A stretch of 43,027 bases of DNA from Alphaproteobacteria bacterium. Its GTDB lineage: Bacteria > Pseudomonadota > Alphaproteobacteria > UBA2966. Shown here one piece after another: positions 7,610 through 16,449 of this stretch. The stretch's first letter is position 1. Each line of letters begins with the position of its first letter. The notes under the pieces are model-generated. The model worked only from the letters and a program-made list of their open reading frames with translations, ran no database searches and was not told the DNA's origin. The position numbers and the translations under genes are program-made. Location: contig JAGWAU010000020.1 in NCBI GenBank assembly GCA_021296255.1, forward strand, positions 42,526 through 85,552, in the 5' to 3' direction.

Positions 7610-8422
7610 TCAGCCGGCGAGTTCCCGTGAGCGGCGTGTCGCCTCCGCCACTGCCCGGGTCAACAACTGCCCCATCCCGTCATCTGCCATCAACACTTCG
7701 AGAGCCGCTGCGGTCGTCCCGCCGGGACTGGTGACGTTCCGCCGTAACTCGGAGGGCGTCTCCCCTGATTGACGTGCAAGCTCGCCCGCACCCGCCACCG
7801 TCGCCCGGGCGAGTTGCATGGCGAGACCCGAAGGCAGTCCGGCCTCCGTGCCTGCCTCGGCCAAATATTCGATGAGAAGAAATACATAGGCCGGCCCGCT
7901 CCCGGATGTCGCCGTCACGGCATCGAGCAGGCCTTCGTCTTCCACCCACGCGACCTCTCCCACCGCCGCCAGCAGTTCGTTGCAGGTCGCACGACCATCG
8001 CCGGTGACATGCCTGTTGGCACAGGCAACGCTGATACCGCGGCCGACGGCGGCCGGCGTGTTTGGCATTGCACGGACGACGGCGGCGTCTTCGCCCAGCC
8101 GGTCTTCGAAATAAGCGATGGGTCTTCCCGCGGCAATCGACAGGAACACGGTGCCAGGGCCGACGAATTCCGCGTAGGCAGGCACCACGTCATCGGTAAT
8201 CTGGGGCTTGACTGCGAAGACGACGACTGCCGGTGCGACATCGCGCGGCAATGTTTCCACGGCTTCGCTGCAGGAAATGCCGAGATCGTGTGCCAGAGAG
8301 CGGGATTCTTCCTCCGGATCAACGATATAAACGTGGCCTGCATCGACGTCGCGCTCCAACCATCTGCGCAGCAGAGCGCCACCCATCTTTCCGCAGCCGA
8401 CAAGGAGGACGGTCTCGTTCAT
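7610..8422 (-). CDS. proC: Pyrroline-5-carboxylate reductase
   Basis: 270 aa, the usual family size. It reduces 1-pyrroline-5-carboxylate to proline with NAD(P)H, the last step of proline synthesis in the cytoplasm. The N-terminal dinucleotide motif (GCGKMGGALL), the conserved MPNTPAAVGRG block and the C-terminal signature region (SGSGPAYVF and SPGGTTAAALEVL) are all present. The ATG is at 8420-8422. The YbjN-domain gene ends 23 bases upstream on the same strand, so they are likely co-transcribed, as is common in alphaproteobacteria. Confidence 0.96.
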   Translation of the reverse strand: MNETVLLVGCGKMGGALLRRWLERDVDAGHVYIVDPEEESRSLAHDLGISCSEAVETLPRDVAPAVVVFAVKPQITDDVVPAYAEFVGPGTVFLSIAAGRPIAYFEDRLGEDAAVVRAMPNTPAAVGRGISVACANRHVTGDGRATCNELLAAVGEVAWVEDEGLLDAVTATSGSGPAYVFLLIEYLAEAGTEAGLPSGLAMQLARATVAGAGELARQSGETPSELRRNVTSPGGTTAAALEVLMADDGMGQLLTRAVAEATRRSRELAG

Positions 8423-8445
8423 GGGCGGAACCCGGTTGAGTCGGT

Positions 8446-8949
8446 CTAGGCCTCGCCGACTGTTTCCAGCATGGCCGAGGCCAGGGCGTCGTCCGCGGTC
8501 TTACCGCCCCATAACATGAACATGAAGGCGGGAAAATAGCGTTCGCTCTCGTTCAACGCCACGTCGATCAGGTCTTCGACTTGCCGGGGCGTGGCCGGGG
8601 CGTCGGCCCCGAGCAGAAGCGCATGCCGGAACATCGCGAATCCGCCTTCGGCCGAATAATCGAAATGCCCCAGCCACAGGCGCTCGTTGACCAGGGTGAG
8701 CAGCGCACGGGTATCTGACAAGCGGTGGTCGGGGACCCGCAGATCGAATGCGCAGGAAAATTGCATCACGCCCTGGTCTTCCCGCCACGTGAACCACAGA
8801 TGGTAGCGGTTCCAGTGTCCCTCGACGTATGCTGCAAGCTCCTCGTCCCCCGAACGATCGGCGGGCCATTCATTGGCCACCATGAACTGCTCGACGATAT
8901 CGAGCGGGTTTGTCGGCGCGAACTCGACCGGGTCAATCAGACTGGTCAT
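8446..8949 (-). CDS. YbjN domain-containing protein
   Basis: 167 aa. The sequence fits the YbjN family: DIVEQFMVANEW at the N-terminus, WNRYHLWFTWRED in the middle, and VNERLWLGHFDY followed by the C-terminal ESERYFPAFMFMLWGGK. YbjN proteins have a type III chaperone-like fold and are linked to stress tolerance and motility in enterobacteria; the molecular role is unknown. I chose the ATG at 8947-8949, preceded by GCGGAG; an in-frame ATG at 9021 is less likely. It sits between ubiK-like and proC genes, all on the minus strand. Confidence 0.85.
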   Translation of the reverse strand: MTSLIDPVEFAPTNPLDIVEQFMVANEWPADRSGDEELAAYVEGHWNRYHLWFTWREDQGVMQFSCAFDLRVPDHRLSDTRALLTLVNERLWLGHFDYSAEGGFAMFRHALLLGADAPATPRQVEDLIDVALNESERYFPAFMFMLWGGKTADDALASAMLETVGEA

Positions 8950-9073
8950 TACTGGAACTCCGCAGCGGATAGGCGGAAGAGAGGTGGCAATTCGGTCGAT
9001 ATCTCGACGACAGCATCTCAATATTTTGTAGACAATTCTAACACTATAACAGAATGTAGCCTGCCAAATCGTG

Positions 9074-9096
9074 GATTCGGGCGCAAGCGCCGAATC
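9074..9096. terminator. Bulged hairpin downstream of the ubiK-like gene
   Basis: GATTCG-G-GCGC (9074-9084), AA, then GCGC-CGAATC (9087-9096): a 10-pair stem with one bulged G. It lies 77 bases after the ubiK-like stop on the minus strand and ahead of ybjN. No U-tract is present. A TATAGT sequence on the minus strand (9048 to 9043) just beyond it could be the ybjN -10 box, in an AT-rich stretch. Both assignments are tentative. Confidence 0.35.
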
Positions 9097-9172
9097 GAGT
9101 CAACCGTCGGAAATCTGTGGAAAACGCCCTGTTCGCGCGTCTTTTCGGCCGATGTTCGGAACCTGAAACCGC

Positions 9173-9511
9173 TCAGGTCGACGTCCTGCGGGCGCTCCCC
9201 GTCGTGCGCTTCTTGGCCGCGGCCGTCCCCTTTGCCTTACCGCCGCTCGCGGCCCGACGCTTTGTTGGAGCGCTTGATTTCTCGAGCGCCTCGATCCGCT
9301 TCTCAAGGGCATCGTTCTCATGGCGCGCCGCGGCGGCCATCGCTTTGACGGCGTCGAACTCCTCACGGGTCACCAAATCCATGCTGCTCAATATGCGCTC
9401 GAATTGGTCCCGCAGGCGCGCCTCTACTTCGTCCCTCACGCCCTGCAGCGTCCCAATGGCGCTCGCAGCCACGCGGGCCAAGTCATCAAGAAGCTTGTTG
9501 TCAGTCTGCAT
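9173..9511 (-). CDS. ubiK: UbiK-family accessory protein (BMFP domain)
   Basis: 112 aa. Residues 1-80 match the BMFP/YqiC fold: an amphipathic N-terminal helix (LLDDLARVAASAIGTL), then VREEFDAV-type and HENDALEKRIEALE coiled-coil segments that trimerise. In gammaproteobacteria UbiK assists aerobic ubiquinone synthesis. The C-terminal 30 residues are a Lys/Arg/Ala-rich tail (KRRAASGGKAKG), which many alphaproteobacterial versions carry. The ATG at 9509-9511 has GGAGGCGCTGGAA upstream. The gene is divergent from lgt. The symbol is by family only. Confidence 0.8.
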   Translation of the reverse strand: MQTDNKLLDDLARVAASAIGTLQGVRDEVEARLRDQFERILSSMDLVTREEFDAVKAMAAAARHENDALEKRIEALEKSSAPTKRRAASGGKAKGTAAAKKRTTGSARRTST

Positions 9512-9648
9512 TTCCAGCGCCTCCGGCGATTTCGTCACTATGGCGCAGGTGGGTGACAGCGGCAAGTTTAGCGCCTTGCGGCCCACACGGCTGCTTTCTA
9601 TAAGGACAAGGGACTCGAACGGCTGGTCGCGCCACAAGACTTGGATCG

Positions 9649-10491
9649 GTGCCGGCCAACGTCGATCAACTTGAACCCTCGGAGTCAAGAGCGCTGCTTC
9701 CGGCTGTCCTCTCGTATCCCGCCGTTGATCCGGTTCTCGTGCAGGTCGGACCGTTCGCGGTCCGTTGGTATGCGCTGGCTTACATCGCCGGTTTGTTGCT
9801 GGGCTGGCGCTATATCGTCGCCTTGACACGCCTGCGCGACCCGCCGCTCGAGAAGCAAGACGTCGATGACTTCATCGTCTGGGCGACGCTCGGTGTGATT
9901 CTGGGCGGTCGGCTCGGCTATACCCTGATCTACCGCCCCGATTACTACTTGGCGAATCCCGTCGAAATACCGTTCATATGGCAGGGCGGGATGTCATTTC
10001 ATGGCGGCCTTGTCGGAGTGGTCGTGGCGGTTTGGTTGTTCTCCCGGCGCCGCGGACTAGACACCTTGGGGGTGGGCGATCATGTCGCCTGCGCGGCACC
10101 GATCGGATTGTTCTTCGGTAGGATCGCAAACTTCATCAATGCAGAATTGCTCGGGCGGCCCAGTGACGTGGCGTGGGCGATGGTGTTTCCGGGCGGTGGC
10201 GCGGTGCCTCGGCATCCCAGTCAGCTTTACGAGGCCCTGCTCGAGGGTGTCTTGTTGTTCGTCGTTCTGGCGGTACTGGTCCGAAAAGACTCGATCCGGC
10301 TCAAGCGCGGCGCACTGTTCGGCATCTTCCTCGTGGGATACAGTGTCGCGCGCGCCGTAGCCGAGTTCTATCGCGAACCCGATTCGCATCTCGGCTTCTT
10401 GATATCGGGCATGACGATAGGGCAGTTGCTGTCCGTGCCCGTATTCCTCTTCGGCATTTACCTGCTCGCCCGTGTCAGGAAATCAGCTTGA
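9649..10491 (+). CDS. lgt: Prolipoprotein diacylglyceryl transferase
   Basis: 280 aa, inner-membrane enzyme that moves diacylglycerol from phosphatidylglycerol to the lipobox cysteine of prolipoproteins. Visible marks: the N-terminal PAVDPV..VGPFAVRWY block, the MSFHGGL motif, and the Lgt signature (GRIANFINAELLGRPSD) with essential Arg and Asn. Seven hydrophobic segments can be traced. The start is a GTG at 9649. The next gene starts 20 bases before this stop. A substrate, the glycine-zipper lipoprotein, lies at 39.2 kb. Confidence 0.96.
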   Translation: MPANVDQLEPSESRALLPAVLSYPAVDPVLVQVGPFAVRWYALAYIAGLLLGWRYIVALTRLRDPPLEKQDVDDFIVWATLGVILGGRLGYTLIYRPDYYLANPVEIPFIWQGGMSFHGGLVGVVVAVWLFSRRRGLDTLGVGDHVACAAPIGLFFGRIANFINAELLGRPSDVAWAMVFPGGGAVPRHPSQLYEALLEGVLLFVVLAVLVRKDSIRLKRGALFGIFLVGYSVARAVAEFYREPDSHLGFLISGMTIGQLLSVPVFLFGIYLLARVRKSA

Positions 10492-11587
10492 CCCCGATGG
10501 CGGTCTGGCGGCGGAACTACGTCGCCGGATCCGGGCCTCCGGGCCTCTGACCGTGGCGGAGTACATGGCCGAGGCGCTCGGGAATCCGCGGTACGGCTAC
10601 TACAAGATCCGGAACCCGATCGGTGCTGCGGGCGATTTCATCACCGCCCCGGAGGTCAGCCAGATGTTCGGCGAGTTGATCGGACTGTGGTGCGCCGACA
10701 CATGGCAAAAGTTGGGTGCTCCGAGTCCGGTACGCTGGGTGGAGATCGGACCCGGCCGCGGCACGTTGATGCGCGACGCCTTCCGGTCAAGCCGGGCCCT
10801 GCCGGCGTTCCACGACAGCGCGGACATACATTTCGTCGAAACCAGCCCGGTCCTCCGCACGTGCCAGAGAGAGGCGCTTCAGGATGTCGACGTGACATGG
10901 CATGACCGCTTCCTCCACGTGCCCGACGGGCCGGTCATCGTGGTGGCCAACGAGCTCTTCGACGCGCTGCCCATCCATCAATTCGAGCGGACCTTCCATG
11001 GCTGGTACGAACGTCTGGTGGACTTGGACGGAGACGGCGAGGGCTTCCGCTTCGTGTTCGGGCCGGTGACGGCGGCCTTTTCTCTCGTGTCCGAGGAACT
11101 CCGGAACGCGCCGCTCGGCAGCGTGATCGAGGTGAGCCCCGCCTGCATCGATCTGATGCGGGATATCGCGGAACGTGTGGTTGACAGCCTGGGAGTAGCC
11201 CTCATCATCGATTACGGCAGTCTCGAGACCCGGCCCCGGGACACGCTGCAAGCTGTCGTCGCCCACCGAAGTCACGAGGTGCTCGACTCGCCGGGTAGTG
11301 CGGACCTCGGCGCCCATGTCGACTTCGCCGTTCTCGAACAGACGGCGACCGAATGCGGAGCGGAAGTCTGGGGGCCGGTTCTGCAAGGCGAGTTCCTGGA
11401 GTCGCTGGGGATTCGAGTCCGGGCGACACGGCTTAAGGAAACGCTGACGCCGGAACGGTCCGGCGAGGTCGACAGCGCCCTCGAGCGGTTGACCGGACCA
11501 GGCCAGATGGGCACCCTGTTCAAGGTGTTGGCGATCGGCTCACCCGGAACACCGGTTCCCGACGGGCTCGGTGCGAACAACCGGTAG
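10472..11587 (+). CDS. SAM-dependent methyltransferase of the MidA/NDUFAF7 family
   Basis: 371 aa from a GTG at 10472; an in-frame TTG at 10487 overlapping the lgt stop (TTGA) is an alternative. The N-terminal block (GPLTVAEYMAEALGNPRYGYY) and GDFITAPEVSQMFGELIG are diagnostic of this family. Motif I (EIGPGRGTLMRD) binds SAM. The mitochondrial orthologue NDUFAF7 dimethylates an arginine of complex I subunit NDUFS2, so assembly of respiratory complex I is a possible bacterial role (inferred). It is co-transcribed with lgt and pgeF, the common alphaproteobacterial order. Confidence 0.92.
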   Translation: MSGNQLDPDGGLAAELRRRIRASGPLTVAEYMAEALGNPRYGYYKIRNPIGAAGDFITAPEVSQMFGELIGLWCADTWQKLGAPSPVRWVEIGPGRGTLMRDAFRSSRALPAFHDSADIHFVETSPVLRTCQREALQDVDVTWHDRFLHVPDGPVIVVANELFDALPIHQFERTFHGWYERLVDLDGDGEGFRFVFGPVTAAFSLVSEELRNAPLGSVIEVSPACIDLMRDIAERVVDSLGVALIIDYGSLETRPRDTLQAVVAHRSHEVLDSPGSADLGAHVDFAVLEQTATECGAEVWGPVLQGEFLESLGIRVRATRLKETLTPERSGEVDSALERLTGPGQMGTLFKVLAIGSPGTPVPDGLGANNR

Positions 11588-11593
11588 ACCGGC

Positions 11594-12382
11594 ATGCCAC
11601 GAGACGCCCTTCCAGCACTTCAATCTGAAAATCTGGCCGATGTCACCGGAATTTCTCATGGTTTTTTCACGCGTCAGGGTGGGGTCTCGAACGGGATATA
11701 TGCATCGCTGAACTGCGGTTTCGGTTCTTCCGACGATCGCCACGACATCGCGGAGAACAGAGTCCGGATATCGCGGGTTCTTGACGTAGATCCGGCGAAT
11801 CTGAGGACCGTCCATCAGGTTCACGGCACGAACGTGCGCATCGTCGATGATCGGGACACCGCCCGAGAGCTTGCCCGGGCGGATGCGCTGGCGACCAACC
11901 TCTCGAGGATTGCGTTGGGAGTCCTGACGGCGGACTGCGCGCCCGTTCTCATGGCCGATCCCACTGTCCCCGTGATAGCCGCCGCCCACGCCGGCTGGCG
12001 CGGCGCGCTCGATGGCGTCGTCGAATCGACCGTCGCCACGATGATCGGGCTGGGAGCGCGCCCTTCGTCGATCATCGCCGGCATCGGACCATGTATCGGC
12101 CCACGGACATATGAGGTGGGCCCGGGATTTCCAGAGCCGTTTGTCGAACGGAATCCCGAGTACCGGCGTTACTTTCAGGCGGCACCGCGCTCGGACCATT
12201 TTCTCTTTGATCTCTCCGGTTTTGTCGAGTCGGCGTTGAACGCTGCAGGTATCGGGACTATCGAGCGCATTGGCGGCGACACATTGAGCGAAGAGGGTCG
12301 TTTCTTCAGCTATCGGCGCGCTTGCCGCCGAGGAGAACGCGATTACGGCCGGCAGTTGTCGGCGATCGCGCTTCAACATTGA
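11594..12382 (+). CDS. pgeF: Peptidoglycan editing factor / LACC1-type purine nucleoside phosphorylase
   Basis: 262 aa, the YfiH/LACC1 (multicopper polyphenol oxidoreductase-like) family. The three metal ligands are visible: His in QVHGTNV, Cys in TADCAPVL and His in AAHAGWRG. Members have been shown to phosphorolyse adenosine and inosine and, in E. coli, to prevent mis-incorporation of serine into peptidoglycan precursors. Other landmarks are the N-terminal HGFFTRQGGVS and the C-terminal GRFFSYRR. It starts 6 bases after the methyltransferase stop. Confidence 0.93.
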   Translation: MPRDALPALQSENLADVTGISHGFFTRQGGVSNGIYASLNCGFGSSDDRHDIAENRVRISRVLDVDPANLRTVHQVHGTNVRIVDDRDTARELARADALATNLSRIALGVLTADCAPVLMADPTVPVIAAAHAGWRGALDGVVESTVATMIGLGARPSSIIAGIGPCIGPRTYEVGPGFPEPFVERNPEYRRYFQAAPRSDHFLFDLSGFVESALNAAGIGTIERIGGDTLSEEGRFFSYRRACRRGERDYGRQLSAIALQH

Positions 12383-12781
12383 GGCCAACACAAGTACCTT
12401 GCGACACCGGCCGCCGGGGGCAAATCCCGTCGGATTCAGCCTCTCACGTCTCTCCGCTCTGCTCATCTGGGCCACGGTCATCGGCGCCTGGGGAATGATT
12501 GCGACGGCCGCCGCACATGGTGGCGCGGAGGGTGTGGTGTCGCTTTTGGAGGGGGCTGGGGATCGACTGCGAAATGGACCGAGCAAGCGCTGATTCGTCC
12601 GCTGGACGAACGGCTTTCTCGAAAGCGGAACGGTACCTGATCGTACGTGTTCGGCGCGTTGGGCCCGGCATTTACACACCGTAACCTCCTTGATAAATTC
12701 CGCCGCGGTCACGCTCACAAATCGATTTCACGCAGCAGGACGACAGACCGTCCCGGAATTGGAGCCGATGGGGACGACGCT
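12383..12781. other. 399-base gap ahead of prs with two adjacent hairpins
   Basis: No convincing gene. A 64-codon TTG-initiated frame (12399-12593) has a hydrophobic stretch but no ribosome binding site. Two hairpins stand side by side: TTCGTCC/GGACGAA (12594-12600 and 12604-12610, 3-base loop) and GCTTTC/GAAAGC (12613-12618 and 12621-12626). They could terminate pgeF transcription or form part of a prs leader. An AT-rich TTGATAAATT stretch near 12690 may belong to the prs promoter; no exact boxes can be assigned. Confidence 0.4.
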
Positions 12782-13714
12782 ATGAGGATCGTCGCCGGCA
12801 ACGCTAACCGTCCGCTCGCGGAGGCTATGGCAGCCTATTTGAATCAGCCGCTGACCAGAGCCGTCATCCGCCGCTTCTCCGATATGGAAGTGTTCGTCGA
12901 GATTGAGGAAAACATTCGCGGTGAGGACGTTTTCCTGATCCAGCCGACTTCCTATCCGGCAAACGACAACTTGATGGAGCTGCTGGTCTGTCTTGACGCC
13001 CTGAAACGGGCATCGGCACGCCGAATCACGGCCGTCGTGCCGTACTATGGCTATGCCCGGCAGGACCGCAAATCAGGCCCCCGCACACCCATTTCGGCCA
13101 AGCTCGTGGCCAATCTGATCACGACCGCCGGCGCTGATCGGGTCGTTACGCTCGACCTTCACGCCGGCCAAATTCAGGGATTCTTCGATATTCCGGTGGA
13201 TAACTTGTTCGCCGCACCGGTGTTCTCGGAAGATATCGAGGAGCACTACGACGGTAAGGACCTGATGTTCGTGTCGCCCGATGTCGGCGGCGTGTTGCGC
13301 GCGCGCGCGTTGGCCAGACGACTTGACGCCGGACTTGCCATCATAGATAAGCGGCGCGAACGAGCGGGCGTTTCCGAAGTGATGAACATCATAGGCGACG
13401 TATCCGACTGTTGGTGTGTGATCGTCGACGACATCGTGGATTCGGCTGGTACCCTGTGCAACGCGGCCGACGCGTTGATGGAAGCGGGCGCCAAGTCAGT
13501 CACGGCATACGTAACCCATGGCGTGCTGTCCGGCGGCGCCGTGGCGCGGGTCACGGGTTCCTCTCTGGAGGCGCTGGTTACGACCGACAGTATATTGGCG
13601 ACGGAAGCGGTGCGCGTGGCACGGAACATTCGGCGTATTTCGATCGCCCCGCTGATGGCGGAATCCATGTTGCGAATCAGTGAGGAGCGTTCCGTTTCGT
13701 CGTTGTTCGATTGA
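12782..13714 (+). CDS. prs: Ribose-phosphate pyrophosphokinase
   Basis: 310 aa, standard class I length. It makes PRPP from ribose-5-phosphate and ATP, feeding purine, pyrimidine, histidine and tryptophan synthesis; the apt product encoded at 20.6 kb uses PRPP. The flexible loop ([10 protein letters not shown]), the catalytic [13 protein letters not shown] block with its metal-binding His, and the PRPP-binding [13 protein letters not shown] loop are all visible. I chose the ATG at 12782 (MRIVAGN) because it matches the family N-terminus; the frame is open further upstream to 12647. Confidence 0.96.
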   Translation: MRIVAGNANRPLAEAMAAYLNQPLTRAVIRRFSDMEVFVEIEENIRGEDVFLIQPTSYPANDNLMELLVCLDALKRASARRITAVVPYYGYARQDRKSGPRTPISAKLVANLITTAGADRVVTLDLHAGQIQGFFDIPVDNLFAAPVFSEDIEEHYDGKDLMFVSPDVGGVLRARALARRLDAGLAIIDKRRERAGVSEVMNIIGDVSDCWCVIVDDIVDSAGTLCNAADALMEAGAKSVTAYVTHGVLSGGAVARVTGSSLEALVTTDSILATEAVRVARNIRRISIAPLMAESMLRISEERSVSSLFD

Positions 13715-13774
13715 TGGGTTGGTGGAGGTCGCTCTCTTGCGGCTGCGGATGGAGCGCCGCGAAAGGAGTACGAA

Positions 13775-14491
13775 ATGTCTGATGCTGAAGTGATTTCGGC
13801 GCAAAGCCGCGCTGACTTTGGTCGCGGCGCTTCACGGGCCGCACGTAGGTCCGGACGCGTTCCCGGCGTGGTCTACGGCGCTGGAAAGGACACGATCTCG
13901 ATATCGGTCGATCGCCGCCAACTGGATCGCGAAATAGGGCGCGGCGGCTTCTATACGCGCCTATACAGTCTCCGGCTCGACGATCAATCCGAACAGGTGC
14001 TGGCACGTGAGGTTCAACTCCACCCGGTCACGGACGTGCCGATGCACGTGGATTTCCTCCGCCTGTCCCAGGACTCCATGATACGACTGCAGATTCCCGT
14101 GCATTTCGGGAACGAAGAGGAGTCACCGGGCCTCAAGCGCGGTGGGGTGCTGAACGTGGTACGCCACGAGGTCGAGGTCAACTGTCGAGCGGACGCGATC
14201 CCGGAAAGCTTTACCGCGGATCTCACGGGCCTCGACATTGGCGACGCGGTGCGTATTAGCGATATCCGGTTGCCCGAAGGCGTCGAACCTGTGATTACGG
14301 ATCGTGACTTCACGATTGCGACCGTCACCGCGTCGAGCGCGGCCATCGAGGAGGCCGCCGCCGAGGCGGCTGAACTGGCTCTGCTGGAAGGCGAGGAGGG
14401 AGAAAGGGCCGTCGAGGGTGAAGCCGTCGAGACGGCGGAAGGCGACGTCCCGGCCGAAGCGGCGGCTTCGGAGGACTCCGGGGAGGGATAG
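13775..14491 (+). CDS. rplY: 50S ribosomal protein L25/general stress protein Ctc
   Basis: 238 aa. The N-terminal L25 domain (about 1-95) binds 5S rRNA and shows RVPGVVYGAGK and HVDFLRL. The C-terminal TL5/Ctc domain (about 96-190) has the IRLQIPVHFGNEEESPGLKRGG block. The last 45 residues are an acidic Glu/Ala-rich tail, common in alphaproteobacterial forms. The start ATG is preceded by GAAAGGAGTACGAA. It is followed by pth after 9 bases, the classic rplY-pth pair. Confidence 0.95.
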   Translation: MSDAEVISAQSRADFGRGASRAARRSGRVPGVVYGAGKDTISISVDRRQLDREIGRGGFYTRLYSLRLDDQSEQVLAREVQLHPVTDVPMHVDFLRLSQDSMIRLQIPVHFGNEEESPGLKRGGVLNVVRHEVEVNCRADAIPESFTADLTGLDIGDAVRISDIRLPEGVEPVITDRDFTIATVTASSAAIEEAAAEAAELALLEGEEGERAVEGEAVETAEGDVPAEAAASEDSGEG

Positions 14492-14500
14492 CTTCCAGCC

Positions 14501-15115
14501 ATGTTGCTCATCGTCGGTTTGGGCAATCCCGGAGAGCGGCACAAGAAGAATCGGCACAACATCGGTTGGATGGCCATCGACGCGATCGCCGCGGGCCATG
14601 GTTTCGGGTCGGAACGCCGGCGCTTCCATGGTCTGGTTTCCGAAGGCCGGTTGGCGGGGCGCCGGGCCACGACCCTCAAACCGATGACATCCATGAACGT
14701 ATCGGGACAGGCGGTCAGCGCGGCCATGCGCTATCACCGGCTGGCGCCGCGGGATGTGGTCGTATTCCACGACGAGCTCGACCTGATTCCCGGCAAGGTG
14801 CGGGTCAAACAGGGCGGCGGCAACGCGGGTCACCGGGGGTTGATCAGCATCGACGCCCATATCGGCAAGGACTACCGCCGGGTCCGCCTCGGCATCGGAC
14901 ACCCGGGGAGCAAGAGCCGCGTCAACCGCCACGTGTTGGGCGATTTCGGCAAGTCGGATCTCGCATGGCGCGACGCGTTGCTGGAAGCCGTCGTGGAGGC
15001 CGTGCCCATGCTGGCTGCGGGCGACGATGCCGGATTTCAGAACAGGGTGGCGGCGCTCGCACCACCGCCGAGACCCGAGTCCTCGTCGACGAACGCCGTC
15101 AAATCCGATCACTGA
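14501..15115 (+). CDS. pth: Peptidyl-tRNA hydrolase
   Basis: 204 aa. It releases peptides from prematurely dropped peptidyl-tRNAs so the tRNA can be recharged. The N-terminal LLIVGLGNPG, the catalytic His in RHNIGW, and the conserved FHDELDLIPGKVRVK and GGGNAGHRGL blocks are all present. The ychF gene that often follows pth is absent; a MaoC-type gene follows instead after 14 bases. The C-terminus has a short Pro/Ser-rich extension. Confidence 0.96.
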   Translation: MLLIVGLGNPGERHKKNRHNIGWMAIDAIAAGHGFGSERRRFHGLVSEGRLAGRRATTLKPMTSMNVSGQAVSAAMRYHRLAPRDVVVFHDELDLIPGKVRVKQGGGNAGHRGLISIDAHIGKDYRRVRLGIGHPGSKSRVNRHVLGDFGKSDLAWRDALLEAVVEAVPMLAAGDDAGFQNRVAALAPPPRPESSSTNAVKSDH

Positions 15116-15129
15116 CCCCCGGAGGCGAT

Positions 15130-15609
15130 ATGGCAGGTGTCTGGTACGACGACTACGATGTCGGTCACGTGTTCGAGTTCGGCGAAGTCACCGTGGTCAA
15201 GGAAGAGATCATCGGGTTCGCCCGGAAATATGATCCGCAGCCCTTCCATGTCGACGAGGAAGCCGCAGCCGCCGGCGTGTACGGCGGCATCATCGCAAGC
15301 GGTTGGCACACGGTATGCGTCTGCATGCGCCTCATCGTGGACAACATGATGGGCTCTGAGTCGGGCAGCATCGGCTCTCCCGGCCTGAGCGAGGTGAGCT
15401 GGCCGAAACCGGTGCGTCCGGGCGACACCCTCAGGTTGCGTGGGGAAATACTCGAGAAGATCCCGTCTAAGAGCAAACCGGACCGTGGTTTTTGGCGCGT
15501 GCGTTTCGCGGCCCTCAACCAGGATGATGAGGAAGTGGCCGTCATGGTGCCGCTGCAATATTTTTTGAAACGACCGGACGCGCCTGCGGAGTCCTCGGCC
15601 GGAAATTGA
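15130..15609 (+). CDS. MaoC-like (R)-specific enoyl-CoA hydratase-type protein
   Basis: 159 aa, a hot-dog fold. The hydratase-2 motif region (ARKYDPQPFHVDEEAA) holds the expected catalytic Asp and His, followed by GGIIASGWHT. Such proteins hydrate trans-2-enoyl-CoA or related thioesters; the exact substrate cannot be read from sequence. The ATG at 15130 has GGAGGCGAT immediately upstream. It probably belongs to the rplY-pth transcript; the functional link to translation genes is unclear. Confidence 0.87.
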   Translation: MAGVWYDDYDVGHVFEFGEVTVVKEEIIGFARKYDPQPFHVDEEAAAAGVYGGIIASGWHTVCVCMRLIVDNMMGSESGSIGSPGLSEVSWPKPVRPGDTLRLRGEILEKIPSKSKPDRGFWRVRFAALNQDDEEVAVMVPLQYFLKRPDAPAESSAGN

Positions 15610-15687
15610 CGGTTCCGACACCGCCTGTGTTATAGATTCGAACCGGCGTCAGATTTGTCCATTGCCTCAATAGGGAGAGAAGGATCG

Positions 15688-16359
15688 ATGGGATCGACGC
15701 CGACGCTCACCGCAGAGGCCGGCCATGAATTGGCCGCCTACGAGACGGTGCGGGATGGTCCGGTCAAGGGACGTCTGGTTGTCGTTCAGGAGGCGTTCGG
15801 GCTCAACAGTCACATCCGTGACGTGTGTGATCGATTGGCCGACGAAGGTTATGCCGTGGTTGCGCCGGCGATGTACGACCGTGATGGGCGCGGAATCGAA
15901 TTGGGTTACTCTGAAGGAGAGGTTCAGGAGGCCCGGGCGATCATGGCGCGTATCCCTTGGGACGCTGCCATGCTCGACGTTCAGGCCGCATATGACTTCC
16001 TGGCTGGAAATGGTCCCGTCGGCATAACGGGGTTCTGCTGGGGTGGATCGGTGACTTGGCTCGCCGCGTGCCGTTTGGATTTCGCCTGTGCCGTTCCGTA
16101 CTACGGAGGAAGAATCATCGACTTTGTCGCGGAAATGCCCACCTGCCCCACGATGTGCCACTTCGGTGAGCTGGATTCGACGATCCTCATGGACGACGTC
16201 AACGAGATCATCGCCTGTCATCCCAGCGTCACGGTGCACGTCTATCCGAATGCCGGGCACGGTTTTCATTGCGACCAGCGCGCCCACTATCACGAGGAAA
16301 GCGCCAGGCTCGCCTGGAGTCGCACGATGGCGTTCTTCGAACACCACCTTTCCGAATAG
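15688..16359 (+). CDS. Dienelactone hydrolase family protein
   Basis: 223 aa, alpha/beta hydrolase of the dienelactone hydrolase type. The catalytic triad is complete: Cys117 (GFCWGG), Asp163 (GELDSTI) and His191 (NAGHGF), with the conserved Glu35 (VQEAFGLN) that pairs with the nucleophile. Classical members open dienelactone in chlorocatechol breakdown, but many chromosomal copies act on unknown lactones or esters. I chose the ATG at 15688 (GGGAGAGAAGGATCG upstream) over a TTG at 15655. The last eight codons coincide with the start of a dispersed repeat (from 16335). Confidence 0.9.
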   Translation: MGSTPTLTAEAGHELAAYETVRDGPVKGRLVVVQEAFGLNSHIRDVCDRLADEGYAVVAPAMYDRDGRGIELGYSEGEVQEARAIMARIPWDAAMLDVQAAYDFLAGNGPVGITGFCWGGSVTWLAACRLDFACAVPYYGGRIIDFVAEMPTCPTMCHFGELDSTILMDDVNEIIACHPSVTVHVYPNAGHGFHCDQRAHYHEESARLAWSRTMAFFEHHLSE

Positions 16360-16449
16360 CGGCTGGCCGATCTCCGGGTCTCGAACCGCCGCCGCCGGCG
16401 GAGCCTTGAAGCCCGCGCGGTCATTGAATCGTTCTCGAGCTCGGCGGCG
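16335..16449. repeat. Dispersed direct repeat, copy A
   Basis: The first 51 bases (16335-16385, beginning CTTCGAACACC) match 17234-17284 at 44 of 51 positions. Weaker similarity continues to the GGCGGCG at 16449, corresponding to about 17358 in copy B. Both copies are in the same orientation, 899 bases apart, and bracket parDE. This copy overlaps the 3' end of the dienelactone hydrolase gene and a small hypothetical frame. Confidence 0.65.

Noticed and set aside
12399..12593. 64-aa protein with one hydrophobic segment
   Set aside because: TTG start without Shine-Dalgarno, Arg/Pro-rich ends and no family resemblance; treated as intergenic.
14566..15129. Long N-terminal extension of the MaoC protein
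   Set aside because: It lies in an alternate frame of pth; a strong Shine-Dalgarno marks 15130.
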